64,000 nt of DNA from an uncultured Flavobacterium sp. (GTDB lineage Bacteria > Bacteroidota > Bacteroidia > Flavobacteriales > Flavobacteriaceae). The translations under genes and the position numbers were made by a program. The stretch covers positions 124,001-188,000 of the forward strand of contig NZ_OY730245.1 of the NCBI RefSeq assembly GCF_963422545.1. The letters are read 5' to 3'. Shown here piece after piece: positions 1 to 8,376 of the stretch. The notes beneath the pieces were generated by a model that was given only the letters and a program-made list of their open reading frames with translations, was not told the origin of the DNA and did not search any database. Each line of letters begins with the position of its first letter. The stretch's first letter is position 1.

Positions 1-259
1 CTTTTATTTATTGTTGTTAAATATTATGCAAATTTATAACGGACCTTATTTTTAGAGAGATAGAATAAGTTTTTAAAATGTTAGAATAAGTTTTTTCTTG
101 ATCTATATACCTGAAAATCAACTAAGTAAGAAAAGGATTACATTTTTAAAAAATATGAAACTATGATGTTGTTTTACAGGATGATATAATTAATTGGCGG
201 ATATTATGATATTCATTTAGCCGAAGTGAGTTTCTTGTAGAGTTTAATTAAATAAAAAA
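1..259. other. Intergenic region at left edge
   Basis: No reading frame here looks like a protein. The only structure I see is the 14-base direct repeat at 61-95 (separate entry). The stretch lies beyond the 3' end of the LytTR regulator operon and is probably the upstream region of a gene outside the window. Confidence 0.5.
61..95 (+). promoter_or_regulatory. Tandem direct repeat resembling a LytTR operator
   Basis: TAGAATAAGTTTTT occurs at 61-74 and again at 82-95, a period of 21 bases. Inside each copy TAAGTTTTT (66-74 and 87-95) matches 8 of 9 positions of the published LytTR half-site [TA][AC][CA]GTTN[AG][TG]. The half-sites are separated by 12 bases, the published spacing for the AlgR/AgrA/LytR family. 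A LytTR regulator is encoded 200 bases away. Use of the site by that regulator is inference, and AT-rich repeats of this kind can arise by chance. Confidence 0.35.
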
Positions 260-294
260 AAATCCGAATCTTATAATAGGTAAGATTCGGATTT
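260..294. terminator. Bidirectional rho-independent terminator
   Basis: The 14-base arms at 260-273 and 281-294 are perfectly complementary around a 7-base loop. An A-run lies to the left and a T-run to the right, so it can end transcripts from either side. It sits directly after the stop of the LytTR regulator. The stem core (CCGAATCTT) is the same as in the terminator at 4681-4714. Confidence 0.85.
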
Positions 295-296
295 TT

Positions 297-1001
297 TTAT
301 TTTAGAACAATCGTTTCTAAATGATTCAGCCAGTTTTCTTTGTAGCTGGTTCCAATTGGAATTTCAATGGTATTTATTTCAACTTCGTTTTTAGAATATG
401 CAGTCATTTTTTTTGTCTGAATAATGAAAGAGCGATGAATTCGAACAAAATTAGCGTTCAGTAATTTTTCAAAAACCGAAATGTTTTGTTTTATATGATG
501 CGATTTTCCGCTTTCAAGATGAATGGTGATATAATCTTTCAGACTTTCGACGTACAAAATTTCATCAAAGATAATTTTGATGTTTTTACTGCCGCTGGTT
601 ACAAAAATATGATTCTCAGTTGTTGAGCTAATTTCTTTTTTTGAAGTTTGTAATTGTTTGAATTTTTCGATTGAAACAAAAAAGCGATCAAAAGTTATTG
701 GTTTCAAAAGATAATCTATAACGTTGAGTTCATATCCTTCAATTGCATATTCTCTATAAGCAGTTGTAAAAATCACTTTTGGCGGATTTTTGAGTTTCTT
801 CAGGAAGTCATTTCCTTTTAGTAAAGGCATTTCGATATCCAGAAAAATTAAATCAACTGTATTTGTTTCCAAAAAAGTATAGGCTTTTAATGCATTTTCA
901 AAAGAATTGATTAATTCAAAACTTTCAAAATTTACTAGATGAGAAGCAATTAATTCTCTTGCCAAAGGCTCGTCGTCAACAATAATACATTTGTGTTTCA
1001 T
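297..1001 (-). CDS. LytTR-family response regulator
   Basis: A cytoplasmic two-component response regulator of 234 residues. Receiver domain at about 1-115: acidic pair D9-D10, phosphoacceptor D55 in LDIEMP, conserved T79/T80, and K100-P101. LytTR DNA-binding domain at about 130-232. The length is normal for AlgR/LytR-type regulators. It is the last gene of a minus-strand operon, 26 bases after an alpha/beta hydrolase gene that itself follows a LytS-type kinase, its probable cognate sensor. The signal sensed and the genes controlled are unknown; candidate LytTR sites lie at 61-95 and 3451-3480. Confidence 0.93.
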   Translation of the reverse strand: MKHKCIIVDDEPLARELIASHLVNFESFELINSFENALKAYTFLETNTVDLIFLDIEMPLLKGNDFLKKLKNPPKVIFTTAYREYAIEGYELNVIDYLLKPITFDRFFVSIEKFKQLQTSKKEISSTTENHIFVTSGSKNIKIIFDEILYVESLKDYITIHLESGKSHHIKQNISVFEKLLNANFVRIHRSFIIQTKKMTAYSKNEVEINTIEIPIGTSYKENWLNHLETIVLK

Positions 1002-1027
1002 TCAAAAAAGAATAAATATTTTAAAAT

Positions 1028-2200
1028 CTAATTTAGCGGTTTTGAGTTATCTTTTGTTACTCTTTCCAAAACTTCTTTTGCGTTTTTATTTTCAGGATTA
1101 AGCTCAAGCGATTTTTTGTACATTTTAATTGCTGCTTCGTTTTGATCTGTTTTCAATAATGCTTCTCCATAACTGTCATACACATTTGCACTTGCAGGAT
1201 TAAGGAGTATATTAAGTTTGAAAATTTCTGCTGCTTTTTGATTTTCATTTTTCCCTAATAATTTATAACCCCAGGTATTCAAATCATCTTCAGAATGGTA
1301 GAAAGCTACATCTTCAGCTTTTTCTTCATTGTTGGCTGTTATAGCATATTGCAAAGCACGTTCTTGAATTTCAGATTTTTGTTTAGAAGTACTGGCATAC
1401 ATTTTTGCTATTGTAGTAATGATTAATGGCGGATTGCCAACCCAAATTCCATGACTGCAGTCATTTGCAACAATGCCAGTAACATTAGGATTATTCGCTA
1501 CAAAATTTTTATGGCATTCTTTCCAACGTTCAATTTCTTCGGTTACTTTTAAGAAAGGGATTCCATTGACGAAATCAACAACCGGAATGCTTTTCGGGAT
1601 CGAAATTTTACTCATTATTTTCACGGTTTCAAGAATTGTTGCCGACATATAATAGGTTCCTTTATTATTTTTCTTCCATTCCGGAATCAATTTATCTTGC
1701 GTGGCGACTATTTTTTCGATCACACCATCTTCATAATAATTATGATTCACATCTATAAGTACAATGCCTTTAACTAATTTAGGATGTCTGGCAGCATACA
1801 GCGCTGAAAGGTAACCTCCATAAGAATGAGAAACTAACAAGATTTCTTTATCATATCCTAGTTTTTTCAGTCCTTTTTCTAAATCCTCAATGCTGCTTAT
1901 AATACCGTGTTTTGATTCGTCGGTTTGCAAAGTATCGATCGTACTTTTTCCAAAACCTGCACGATCATAGGTTATTAAAGGAGCATTGGTAATAGTTGAT
2001 AATTTCTCTAAAATAGAATTCCAAACTGAACCATCATTTCCTCCGCCCGAATCAAAAAGAATTGGTGTTCCGTTGCCTTTTACGATCTTGAAATGTAATT
2101 TATGATTTCCAATATCAACCAAAGTGTCTATGGATTTAGATTGGCTAGTTGCTGTAATAAAAGAACAAAAGAAAAAGAGATTAATTAAATGTTTCGTCAT
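1028..2200 (-). CDS. Exported alpha/beta hydrolase with C-terminal TPR repeats
   Basis: A 390-residue protein with a Sec signal peptide at about 1-19 (hydrophobic LFFFCSFITA, then TSQS). The alpha/beta hydrolase fold follows: oxyanion-loop region SGGG at 51-54, nucleophile elbow SHSYGG with S126, and probable catalytic H250 in CSHGIW. Residues about 305-375 are two TPR-like repeats (one contains YDSYGEALLKTDQNEAAIKM). It is likely periplasmic or surface-attached; the substrate is unknown. The gene lies between a histidine kinase (15 bases upstream) and its regulator (26 bases downstream) in one operon, so it may belong to the signalling unit. It could instead be an independent esterase or peptidase that shares the promoter. 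Confidence 0.85.
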   Translation of the reverse strand: MTKHLINLFFFCSFITATSQSKSIDTLVDIGNHKLHFKIVKGNGTPILFDSGGGNDGSVWNSILEKLSTITNAPLITYDRAGFGKSTIDTLQTDESKHGIISSIEDLEKGLKKLGYDKEILLVSHSYGGYLSALYAARHPKLVKGIVLIDVNHNYYEDGVIEKIVATQDKLIPEWKKNNKGTYYMSATILETVKIMSKISIPKSIPVVDFVNGIPFLKVTEEIERWKECHKNFVANNPNVTGIVANDCSHGIWVGNPPLIITTIAKMYASTSKQKSEIQERALQYAITANNEEKAEDVAFYHSEDDLNTWGYKLLGKNENQKAAEIFKLNILLNPASANVYDSYGEALLKTDQNEAAIKMYKKSLELNPENKNAKEVLERVTKDNSKPLN

Positions 2201-2215
2201 AAGATTAGATTTATA

Positions 2216-3268
2216 TTAAAGAATAAGATAAAGTTTAACAGTATAATTGTTTTGTGTCTCGGCTATTTCTAACTGATGTTTTTTAGGATATAATAAATCC
2301 AATTGTTTCCTGACATTCTCTAATCCAATTTTAGATTTATCAGAAAGAGGTTTAAGATCATTTTGAGGTTTTGTGTTTTCAATACTAAAAACAATTTGGT
2401 CCTTTTTACTTTCTAAATGCAATCTGATTTTTGCTTTTTCGGTTTCATTTATAACTCCGTGTTTAAAAGCATTTTCTATAAATGTTAGTACAATTAAGGG
2501 CGAAATTTTGTGATTGTACTGAATGTCTTTGGTAAACAAAATATCTAATCTGTTTTCGCTGTAGCGGAGTTTTTCTAATGCAATATAATTTTCTATCAAA
2601 GTGATTTCTTTTTCGATAGAAACATAATCTTCGTTACAACGATAAAGTACAAAATCGAGAATTTCAGATAACTTAGCAATTACTTCAGGTGCTTTATCAT
2701 CTTTTTTTAAGGTTAAAGTATATAGGTTATTTAAAGTATTAAACAGAAAATGAGGATTTAATTGATTCTTTAAGACCTTTAATTCCATTGATTTTTTTTC
2801 TTCTTCCAGTTTTAAAAGGCGTTGCTGTTTGCGGTTAAAACTTATAAATCCTAAGATAATAACAGGATAAGTGATAAAAGAAAACTCTCTTAACATCAGT
2901 TTAAATGAAGTCAATCTTTCAGGAACCGTCATTTTATGTCCGAACCAATCCTTAAAGAAATCCGGAAATTTTGGTTCCAGATAATAAAATTTTAAAATCA
3001 TTAAAAGTGCAAAAACAAGATAAAGCCAGCCTAGAGCTGAAATGATAAAAAGCAGATATCTTTTTTTGTTTAAAGTGTTTGGAATAATCCAATATATTAA
3101 GCCATAAGCAACTGAAACCTGTGCCAAAATTTTCCAGGTATAAATAAAAGTAAAGTCATAATAATTTTCATTGTCAGACTTGTTTGAAACATAAAAGAAA
3201 AAAAAGAAAATCCAGTAGAAACAATGAAGAGCAATTCTTTTTAAATCCAGTTTTTTGATGAAATTCAT
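2216..3268 (-). CDS. LytS/YehU-type sensor histidine kinase
   Basis: An inner-membrane sensor kinase of 350 residues. Four hydrophobic segments occupy about 12-28, 45-62, 70-95 and 128-145, followed by a short coiled coil (150-170). The His_kinase domain starts at LNPHFLFNTLNNLY, with phosphoacceptor H173. The ATPase part shows an N-box ENAFKHG at 265-271 and GLENVR at 315-320. No extracytoplasmic sensor domain is present, so sensing is probably within the membrane. The ATG at 3268 (MNFIKK) is preferred: the frame opens ten codons earlier, but those residues (MLPCSQLKYL) do not fit the family. It is first in an operon with the hydrolase and the LytTR regulator. Confidence 0.92.
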   Translation of the reverse strand: MNFIKKLDLKRIALHCFYWIFFFFFYVSNKSDNENYYDFTFIYTWKILAQVSVAYGLIYWIIPNTLNKKRYLLFIISALGWLYLVFALLMILKFYYLEPKFPDFFKDWFGHKMTVPERLTSFKLMLREFSFITYPVIILGFISFNRKQQRLLKLEEEKKSMELKVLKNQLNPHFLFNTLNNLYTLTLKKDDKAPEVIAKLSEILDFVLYRCNEDYVSIEKEITLIENYIALEKLRYSENRLDILFTKDIQYNHKISPLIVLTFIENAFKHGVINETEKAKIRLHLESKKDQIVFSIENTKPQNDLKPLSDKSKIGLENVRKQLDLLYPKKHQLEIAETQNNYTVKLYLIL

Positions 3269-3569
3269 AAGGTATTTTAATTGGGAGCAAGGTAACAAAA
3301 TATAAAACTAAGCTTTGTTTGTTGCTATAAATAATGGGTTTTTGCTTTCAAAAACAGCGTTTCAGCATACGAACGCAATAGAATTAGATTATTCATTATT
3401 TGAATGCTAAAATGACCTTTTCAATTGCGCCTATAAATCTCAGAACTTGTTACGTTTATATTCGCTTAAAAAACAATTATGATCAAATTTATCCTTGTAT
3501 TGGTGGCATTTCTAAGCGAAGTGTTAAAGTAAAAATCCTTTTTTAAACAATAAACTAACTTAAAACTAA
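3269..3569. promoter_or_regulatory. Divergent intergenic region between kinase operon and beta-propeller gene
   Basis: About 300 bases that should hold both promoters. TACGTTTAT at 3451-3459 matches all nine positions of the LytTR half-site consensus. A poorer copy, AACAATTAT, lies at 3472-3480, 12 bases away. A 17-codon hydrophobic frame at 3479-3532 (MIKFILVLVAFLSEVLK) is too short to call as a gene. No clear TAnnTTTG promoter was found. Confidence 0.35.
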
Positions 3570-4652
3570 ATGAAAAGAATAATTAAAAACACAATTGGTA
3601 TTCTGATTTTAATGAGCGCTTCAAATTTATTTTCGCAAGAAAGTAATCAGGAAATTAAATACAATGAAATTTCTAAATCAATCAAACCCACTTTGTTCGC
3701 GGACTTAGGCGAAACTTGTCAAACGCCGGACGGAATGGCGCTTGATAAAAAAGGGAATTTGTTCCTGGCTATTACAAATGCAGTTTCATTTGAAAAATAT
3801 GGCAGCAAAATCCTAACCTTCGATGAGAATGACAAGTCGGTAACCTGGTTTGACAAATTGCCATTGCATCCCGTTACAAAAAAAGTACATCCGATGGGAA
3901 TGGAGTTTGGACCTGATGGGAATTTATATGTAATGGACAATCAGTTTTTTACCAGAAATGAAAATTTCTCCAGATTAATCAGAGTTATTGTAAAAGATGG
4001 AAAACCAATAAATGCTGAGGTTTTAGTTGAAGGATTTAATTTTGGAGAAGCGGTAAGATGGTCAAAAAACCGAATTTATATAACTGATGCTTTGTTTGAA
4101 AACAGAAGAGAAAGCGGAATTTATAGTTTTTCATTAGAACAATTAAATAAGAAAAACATCATTCTGGATTCATCAAATAAGAAAGATTATCTAATTGCAA
4201 CTTTTAATTTAAAACCTGAAGTTACTAAAAGAACAATCGGGATTGATGGAATTGCTTTTGATAAAAAAGGAAACTTATATGCAGGAAACTTTGGCGATGG
4301 TGTGATTACCAAAATAGAGTTTTTTAAGGATGGAAAAGTAAAGTCTAAAAAGGTTGTTTTTGATTCGGATCAATTAAAATGCTGTGATGGCTTTTTTTAT
4401 GACGAAAAAAGAAACTCCATTTTTATAGCCAATTACGAAAATAATAGTGTGCATCAGCTAAATTTAGATACAAATACGATTTCTTTAATTTGGGAAAATG
4501 AAAACGCAAACGGTTCTGACGGACAATTAGATAATCCTTGTGAAACTATTGTCTATAAAGGAAAATTGCTGGTTGTGAATTATGATACTTTTGAAGGAGA
4601 AAAAAATAAAGAAGCAGATAGTTTTCATACTATTTCAAGTTTTAAACTATAG
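3570..4652 (+). CDS. Exported SMP-30/gluconolactonase-like beta-propeller protein
   Basis: A 360-residue protein with a signal peptide at about 1-22 (cleavage after NLFSQ). The rest is a six-bladed beta-propeller of the SMP-30/NHL type, seen from repeated blade motifs such as PDGMALDKKGNLFLAI, GMEFGPDGNLYVMD and GIAFDKKGNLYAGN. Family members bind a divalent metal in the centre and hydrolyse lactones or act as binding proteins. I cannot assign a substrate. It is monocistronic, divergent from the kinase operon, and ends at a strong bidirectional terminator. Confidence 0.8.
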   Translation: MKRIIKNTIGILILMSASNLFSQESNQEIKYNEISKSIKPTLFADLGETCQTPDGMALDKKGNLFLAITNAVSFEKYGSKILTFDENDKSVTWFDKLPLHPVTKKVHPMGMEFGPDGNLYVMDNQFFTRNENFSRLIRVIVKDGKPINAEVLVEGFNFGEAVRWSKNRIYITDALFENRRESGIYSFSLEQLNKKNIILDSSNKKDYLIATFNLKPEVTKRTIGIDGIAFDKKGNLYAGNFGDGVITKIEFFKDGKVKSKKVVFDSDQLKCCDGFFYDEKRNSIFIANYENNSVHQLNLDTNTISLIWENENANGSDGQLDNPCETIVYKGKLLVVNYDTFEGEKNKEADSFHTISSFKL

Positions 4653-4680
4653 ATAATTAAGTAACTGATGTTATAAAAGC

Positions 4681-4714
4681 AAAAGCCGAATCTTAATTAA
4701 AAGATTCGGCTTTT
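4681..4714. terminator. Bidirectional rho-independent terminator
   Basis: Complementary 14-base arms at 4681-4694 and 4701-4714 enclose a 6-base loop, with an A-run and a T-run on the two flanks. It lies between the converging beta-propeller gene and pruA and can serve both. Confidence 0.88.
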
Positions 4715-4735
4715 TTATATTGACAAAGTTTCTAA

Positions 4736-4760
4736 CTTGAAACTTTGAAACTTGAAACAA
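4736..4760. repeat. GAAACTTGAAAC intergenic repeat, copy 1
   Basis: A run of near-identical 7-11 base units built on TTGAAAC, just past the pruA stop. The same unit occurs between murD and ftsW at 53740-53796. It is not part of any reading frame. Confidence 0.5.
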
Positions 4761-4764
4761 AAAA

Positions 4765-6390
4765 TTATCCTAAAAACGGGTATCTGTAATCTTCTGGAGT
4801 TACAAAAGTTTCTTTGATAGTTCTAGGAGATGCCCAACGTAATAAGTTTAATGCAGAACCTGCTTTATCGTTAGTTCCTGAAGCTCTTGCTCCACCAAAA
4901 GGCTGCATTCCTACAACAGCTCCTGTTGGTTTATCGTTGATGTAGAAGTTACCGGCAGCATTTTGCAATTTAGTAGTTGCTACTTCAATAGCATAACGAT
5001 CCTGGCTAAATACAGCTCCTGTCAAAGCATACTCAGAAGTAGTATCAACTAATTCTAAAGCTTCTTCCCATTTTGCATCTTCATAAACATAAATAGTAAT
5101 AACTGGTCCGAATAATTCGGTTTCCATTGTAGTGTATTTTGGGTTTGTAGTTACAATAACTGTTGGCTCGATAAAGTATCCAACTGATTTATCGTAATTT
5201 CCTCCAACGATGATTTCAGCATCAGCGTCTTTTTTAGCCTGGTCGATATAACTAGCTAATTTATCAAAAGAACCTTCGTGAATAACTGCAGTAATGAAGT
5301 TTCCGAAATCTTCAGGAGAACCCATTTTCATTGATTTTACATCAGCAATTAATTGTTCTTTTACAGCTGGCCATAAACTTTGTGGAATATAAGCTCTTGA
5401 AGCTGCTGAACATTTTTGTCCTTGAAATTCAAAAGCACCACGAGTAATACCAGTAACAACTTGTTTTACGTTTGCGCTTGGGTGTGCAATGATAAAATCT
5501 TTACCACCAGTTTCTCCAACAATTCTTGGATATGTTTTATAATTGTGAATGTTTGCACCAATTTTAGCCCAGATATCTTTAAATACGTGAGTTGATCCTG
5601 TAAAGTGAATTCCGGCAAAATCACGGCTTGCCAAAACAGTATCAGTAATCATTAAAGCATCACCAAAAACAACATTGATAACTCCATCAGGAACACCAGC
5701 TTCTTTGAAAACTTCGATGATAATTTGTGTAGAGAAAACTTGACTATCACTTGGTTTCCAGATCACAACGTTACCCATCATAGCAGCACTTGCAGGAAGA
5801 TTTGCAGCAATGGCAGTAAAGTTGAAAGGAGTAATAGCGTAAACAAAACCTTCAAGAGGTCTGTATTCTAAACGATTCCAAACAGAAGAATCTGATTTTG
5901 GCTGATCGTTATAAATTTGCGTCATGAATTCTACGTTGTAACGCAAAAAGTCAATTAATTCGCAAGAAGCATCAATTTCTGCCTGGTGAATATTTTTAGA
6001 TTGTCCAATCATTGTAGCTGCGTTGATACGAGCTCTGTATGGACCTGCAATAAGTTCAGCAGCTTTTAAGAAAATAGCAGCACGTTGTTCCCATGCCATA
6101 TTTGCCCATGCTTTTCTTGATTCAAGAGCATTAGCAATTGCTTTTTCGATATGTTGTTTTTCAGCTAAATGATAAGTTCCTACGATATGTTTGTGATCGT
6201 GTGGAGCTGACATTGTTCTTGTATTTCCAGTTCTGATTTCTTCGCTTCCAATATATAAAGGAACGTCAATTTTAGAATTCCACATAGTGGTATAAGCTGC
6301 CTGAACAGCTGCTTTTTCTGGTGAGTTAGGTGCGTATCCTTTTACCGGTTCGTTTACCGCTTTTGGTACATGAAAGAATCCTTTTAGCAT
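4765..6390 (-). CDS. pruA: L-glutamate gamma-semialdehyde (1-pyrroline-5-carboxylate) dehydrogenase
   Basis: Oxidises glutamate gamma-semialdehyde to glutamate with NAD+, the second step of proline catabolism, in the cytoplasm. The 541-residue aldehyde dehydrogenase has the general-base glutamate E293 in VGETGGKD and the nucleophile C327 in FQGQKCSAASRA. The NAD-binding segment reads ITPFNFTAIAANLP and IWKPSD. Length and motifs fit the stand-alone PruA class rather than the bifunctional PutA. The ATG at 6390 (MLKGFF) is preferred over a TTG nine codons upstream, which lies inside an intergenic repeat. A TACTTTTG promoter element lies at 6464-6471. No proline dehydrogenase gene is in the window. 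Confidence 0.95.
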   Translation of the reverse strand: MLKGFFHVPKAVNEPVKGYAPNSPEKAAVQAAYTTMWNSKIDVPLYIGSEEIRTGNTRTMSAPHDHKHIVGTYHLAEKQHIEKAIANALESRKAWANMAWEQRAAIFLKAAELIAGPYRARINAATMIGQSKNIHQAEIDASCELIDFLRYNVEFMTQIYNDQPKSDSSVWNRLEYRPLEGFVYAITPFNFTAIAANLPASAAMMGNVVIWKPSDSQVFSTQIIIEVFKEAGVPDGVINVVFGDALMITDTVLASRDFAGIHFTGSTHVFKDIWAKIGANIHNYKTYPRIVGETGGKDFIIAHPSANVKQVVTGITRGAFEFQGQKCSAASRAYIPQSLWPAVKEQLIADVKSMKMGSPEDFGNFITAVIHEGSFDKLASYIDQAKKDADAEIIVGGNYDKSVGYFIEPTVIVTTNPKYTTMETELFGPVITIYVYEDAKWEEALELVDTTSEYALTGAVFSQDRYAIEVATTKLQNAAGNFYINDKPTGAVVGMQPFGGARASGTNDKAGSALNLLRWASPRTIKETFVTPEDYRYPFLG

Positions 6391-6400
6391 GTTATTTAAA

Positions 6401-6420
6401 ATTAGATAATTAGACAATTT
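6401..6420. repeat. ATTAGATAATTAGACAATT intergenic repeat, copy 1
   Basis: A 20-base AT-rich unit in the pruA leader. A closely related stretch lies at 36173-36209 after the polyprenyl synthase gene. Two copies of an AT-rich sequence are weak evidence, so treat this as tentative. Confidence 0.35.
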
Positions 6421-6463
6421 ATGCGTTAGACGATTTGATTGTTACGAATAATCTAACGTTGCA

Positions 6464-6471
6464 CAAAAGTA
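6464..6471 (-). promoter_or_regulatory. Predicted -7 promoter element of pruA
   Basis: Read on the minus strand this is TACTTTTG, a full match to the Bacteroidota TAnnTTTG element. It predicts a leader of about 70 bases. A TTTG at 6495-6498 lies a little farther upstream than the usual 19-21 bases. Confidence 0.45.
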
Positions 6472-6544
6472 CAAAGGATAAATTAATAATTTGACAAATT
6501 TATGATTTAGATAACGATAAAAAGTGCAGTTTTTAAACTATAAA

Positions 6545-6931
6545 TTAGTTTAAAGCAAACGGAGCACACATTCTAAAAGTAGGAACAATAACTTTGAATG
6601 TTTTTGTTGTAGTAAAATTGATCATATTAAAATGACCTTTCATCGCGCCATAAGGAGATGATAGTAAACAACCAGAGCTATAAGTGTGATTTTCTCCAGG
6701 TTTTAAAACTGGTTTTTTTCCAATAACACCTTCTCCGTCAACAACTTCTAAGTCATTTAATGAGTCGAAAATTTCCCAGTGACGAGAAGTTAACTGAACT
6801 GAATCTTTGCTGTGATTTTCGATTGTAACGACATAACTAAAGGCAAAATGAATCTTATAGTTCTTGAAGTAAGTACCTTCAAAACTAGTTAAAACTGATA
6901 TTTTTATGCCTCTTGTAATTTGAGAAACCAT
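6545..6931 (-). CDS. apaG: ApaG/CorD family protein
   Basis: A 128-residue single-domain protein of the ApaG family, an Ig-like beta-sandwich of unclear function, linked genetically to Co/Mg resistance and Ap4A metabolism in enterobacteria and found as a domain in eukaryotic F-box proteins. Diagnostic segments are the central GEGVIGKKPVLKPGE and the following YSSGCLLSSPYGAMKGHF, plus an early strand containing VTIENHSKDSVQLTSRHW. It is monocistronic between pruA and the T9SS plug gene. A TAGATTTG promoter element lies at 6965-6972. Confidence 0.9.
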   Translation of the reverse strand: MVSQITRGIKISVLTSFEGTYFKNYKIHFAFSYVVTIENHSKDSVQLTSRHWEIFDSLNDLEVVDGEGVIGKKPVLKPGENHTYSSGCLLSSPYGAMKGHFNMINFTTTKTFKVIVPTFRMCAPFALN

Positions 6932-6964
6932 ACTAAAGTAGTATATATGTGTGCGTTATATGTG

Positions 6965-6972
6965 CAAATCTA
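6965..6972 (-). promoter_or_regulatory. Predicted -7 promoter element of apaG
   Basis: On the minus strand it reads TAGATTTG, matching TAnnTTTG, and lies 33 bases from the apaG start, leaving a short leader. Confidence 0.45.
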
Positions 6973-7032
6973 CAAAAAAAAATCATTCCGCCCGAAACCT
7001 TAACAATGTTTTAATGAATAGGGAATAATGTT

Positions 7033-8295
7033 TTAATTTATGATGTTTATTGAGTTGGCATTTCCTTTTCCTATAACTCTTTGATAACGATCTGAGGTTT
7101 CTTTGTAATAAACTAGTATGGTGTACTCATTTTCAGTTTGATAAAAATTTCCGTCAATTGCATTTTCATGGTCAATAACACCTTTTTTATCGGCAATTGT
7201 GTATTGAAAATTTGTAAAACCCTGCTTAATCATAACCGCTTTTTCATATAATGCTTTTTCGGCATTATAATCCATTTTATATTCTGGCGACAGGCTGTAA
7301 TTGTTGAACATTCCTGTAATATAAATGTCTTTGCTTGATGATCTGAAAGCCGGAGCAGACAAGCTGAAATAAACCCAGGCATAATCAGCTTCGATTTCGT
7401 TATTGGCGGCGTTTATATTTTTGACAACAAAGTTTCCGTTTACATCCTGATTTAAAGTATAAATCTGATTGGCTCGCGCCAGATTTGTGTATAAGTAAGA
7501 ATTGTAAATATCATTATTTGCACCAACTCTTGCAACATTATTACTTCCGGCGCGGATATCCTTATTTTCAAAATATAAAAACTCGTTTCCGCCCCAAAAC
7601 TGGGTTTCTTTATCGTATTTATAAACCAGTTGATTTCCGATTGTATATTGTGGCGGAATGTTTTTAATAGCGGTATTAAAATTTCCGTTTTGTAATAAAA
7701 GAACTTTTACGTTTTGCAACGGAGTCTGAAAAACAATGTCGTTTGATAATACAGCAAAATCAAGATTTTGTTTGTAATCTATATTAGTAACATCACGGCT
7801 TCTTTTTACCTGAGCCGTAACCGTAGAATGATCTTCGTATAAAATAAACTTTCTGGAGAAGACAACTTCTCTGTCTTCATTAAGAATTTTCAAAATATAG
7901 TTTCCTGAAATGCGCAGCTGACTAGTAAACTGATTTGGGAAAGGAAGTCGATAATGAGAATAAACCTGAAGTGTGTTGAATGAATTCGAATAATCTGTAA
8001 TTCTCTGATTGTCGAAACCACTTATATAATCTGTTTTTGGAATATCAGTTGGGACCCAATTGTAATCGCAATGGGTGACTTCAAAATAATAATTAGCTTC
8101 ATTACCAAATAAATCATCAAATTGAAATTGGAATGAATCGCCTAATTGAAATATTGGAACAACATTATTACCACCCTGAATAAATGAAACAGTTTTGATA
8201 TTATAGGGAGGTACAACTTCTGTTTGTACGTTCTGAGCTGTCGCCGAAGCAAAAATGAAAAGCAACAGGAGATTTCTAAATAAAAATTTTGGCAT
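7033..8295 (-). CDS. Type IX secretion system plug-domain protein (DUF5103)
   Basis: A 420-residue exported protein starting MPKFLFRN, with a signal peptide ending near ATAQN. The body matches the DUF5103 family as I recall it, with features such as YFEVTHCDYNW, DYISGFDN, SHYRLPFPN and a C-terminal Ig-like part (DIYITGMFNNYSL). Members have been described as the plug that closes the outer-membrane SprA translocon of the type IX system. The open frame extends 19 codons upstream, but those residues break the signal peptide, so the ATG at 8295 is chosen. With gldB and gldC elsewhere in the window, it points to a gliding, T9SS-bearing host. Confidence 0.82.
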   Translation of the reverse strand: MPKFLFRNLLLLFIFASATAQNVQTEVVPPYNIKTVSFIQGGNNVVPIFQLGDSFQFQFDDLFGNEANYYFEVTHCDYNWVPTDIPKTDYISGFDNQRITDYSNSFNTLQVYSHYRLPFPNQFTSQLRISGNYILKILNEDREVVFSRKFILYEDHSTVTAQVKRSRDVTNIDYKQNLDFAVLSNDIVFQTPLQNVKVLLLQNGNFNTAIKNIPPQYTIGNQLVYKYDKETQFWGGNEFLYFENKDIRAGSNNVARVGANNDIYNSYLYTNLARANQIYTLNQDVNGNFVVKNINAANNEIEADYAWVYFSLSAPAFRSSSKDIYITGMFNNYSLSPEYKMDYNAEKALYEKAVMIKQGFTNFQYTIADKKGVIDHENAIDGNFYQTENEYTILVYYKETSDRYQRVIGKGNANSINIIN

Positions 8296-8376
8296 CTTAT
8301 TACGTTGTAAGATTGTAAATATAAGAATTTTATATAACGAATATGATGCCAATTTATTGGTTTTGAAAACAAGTTA

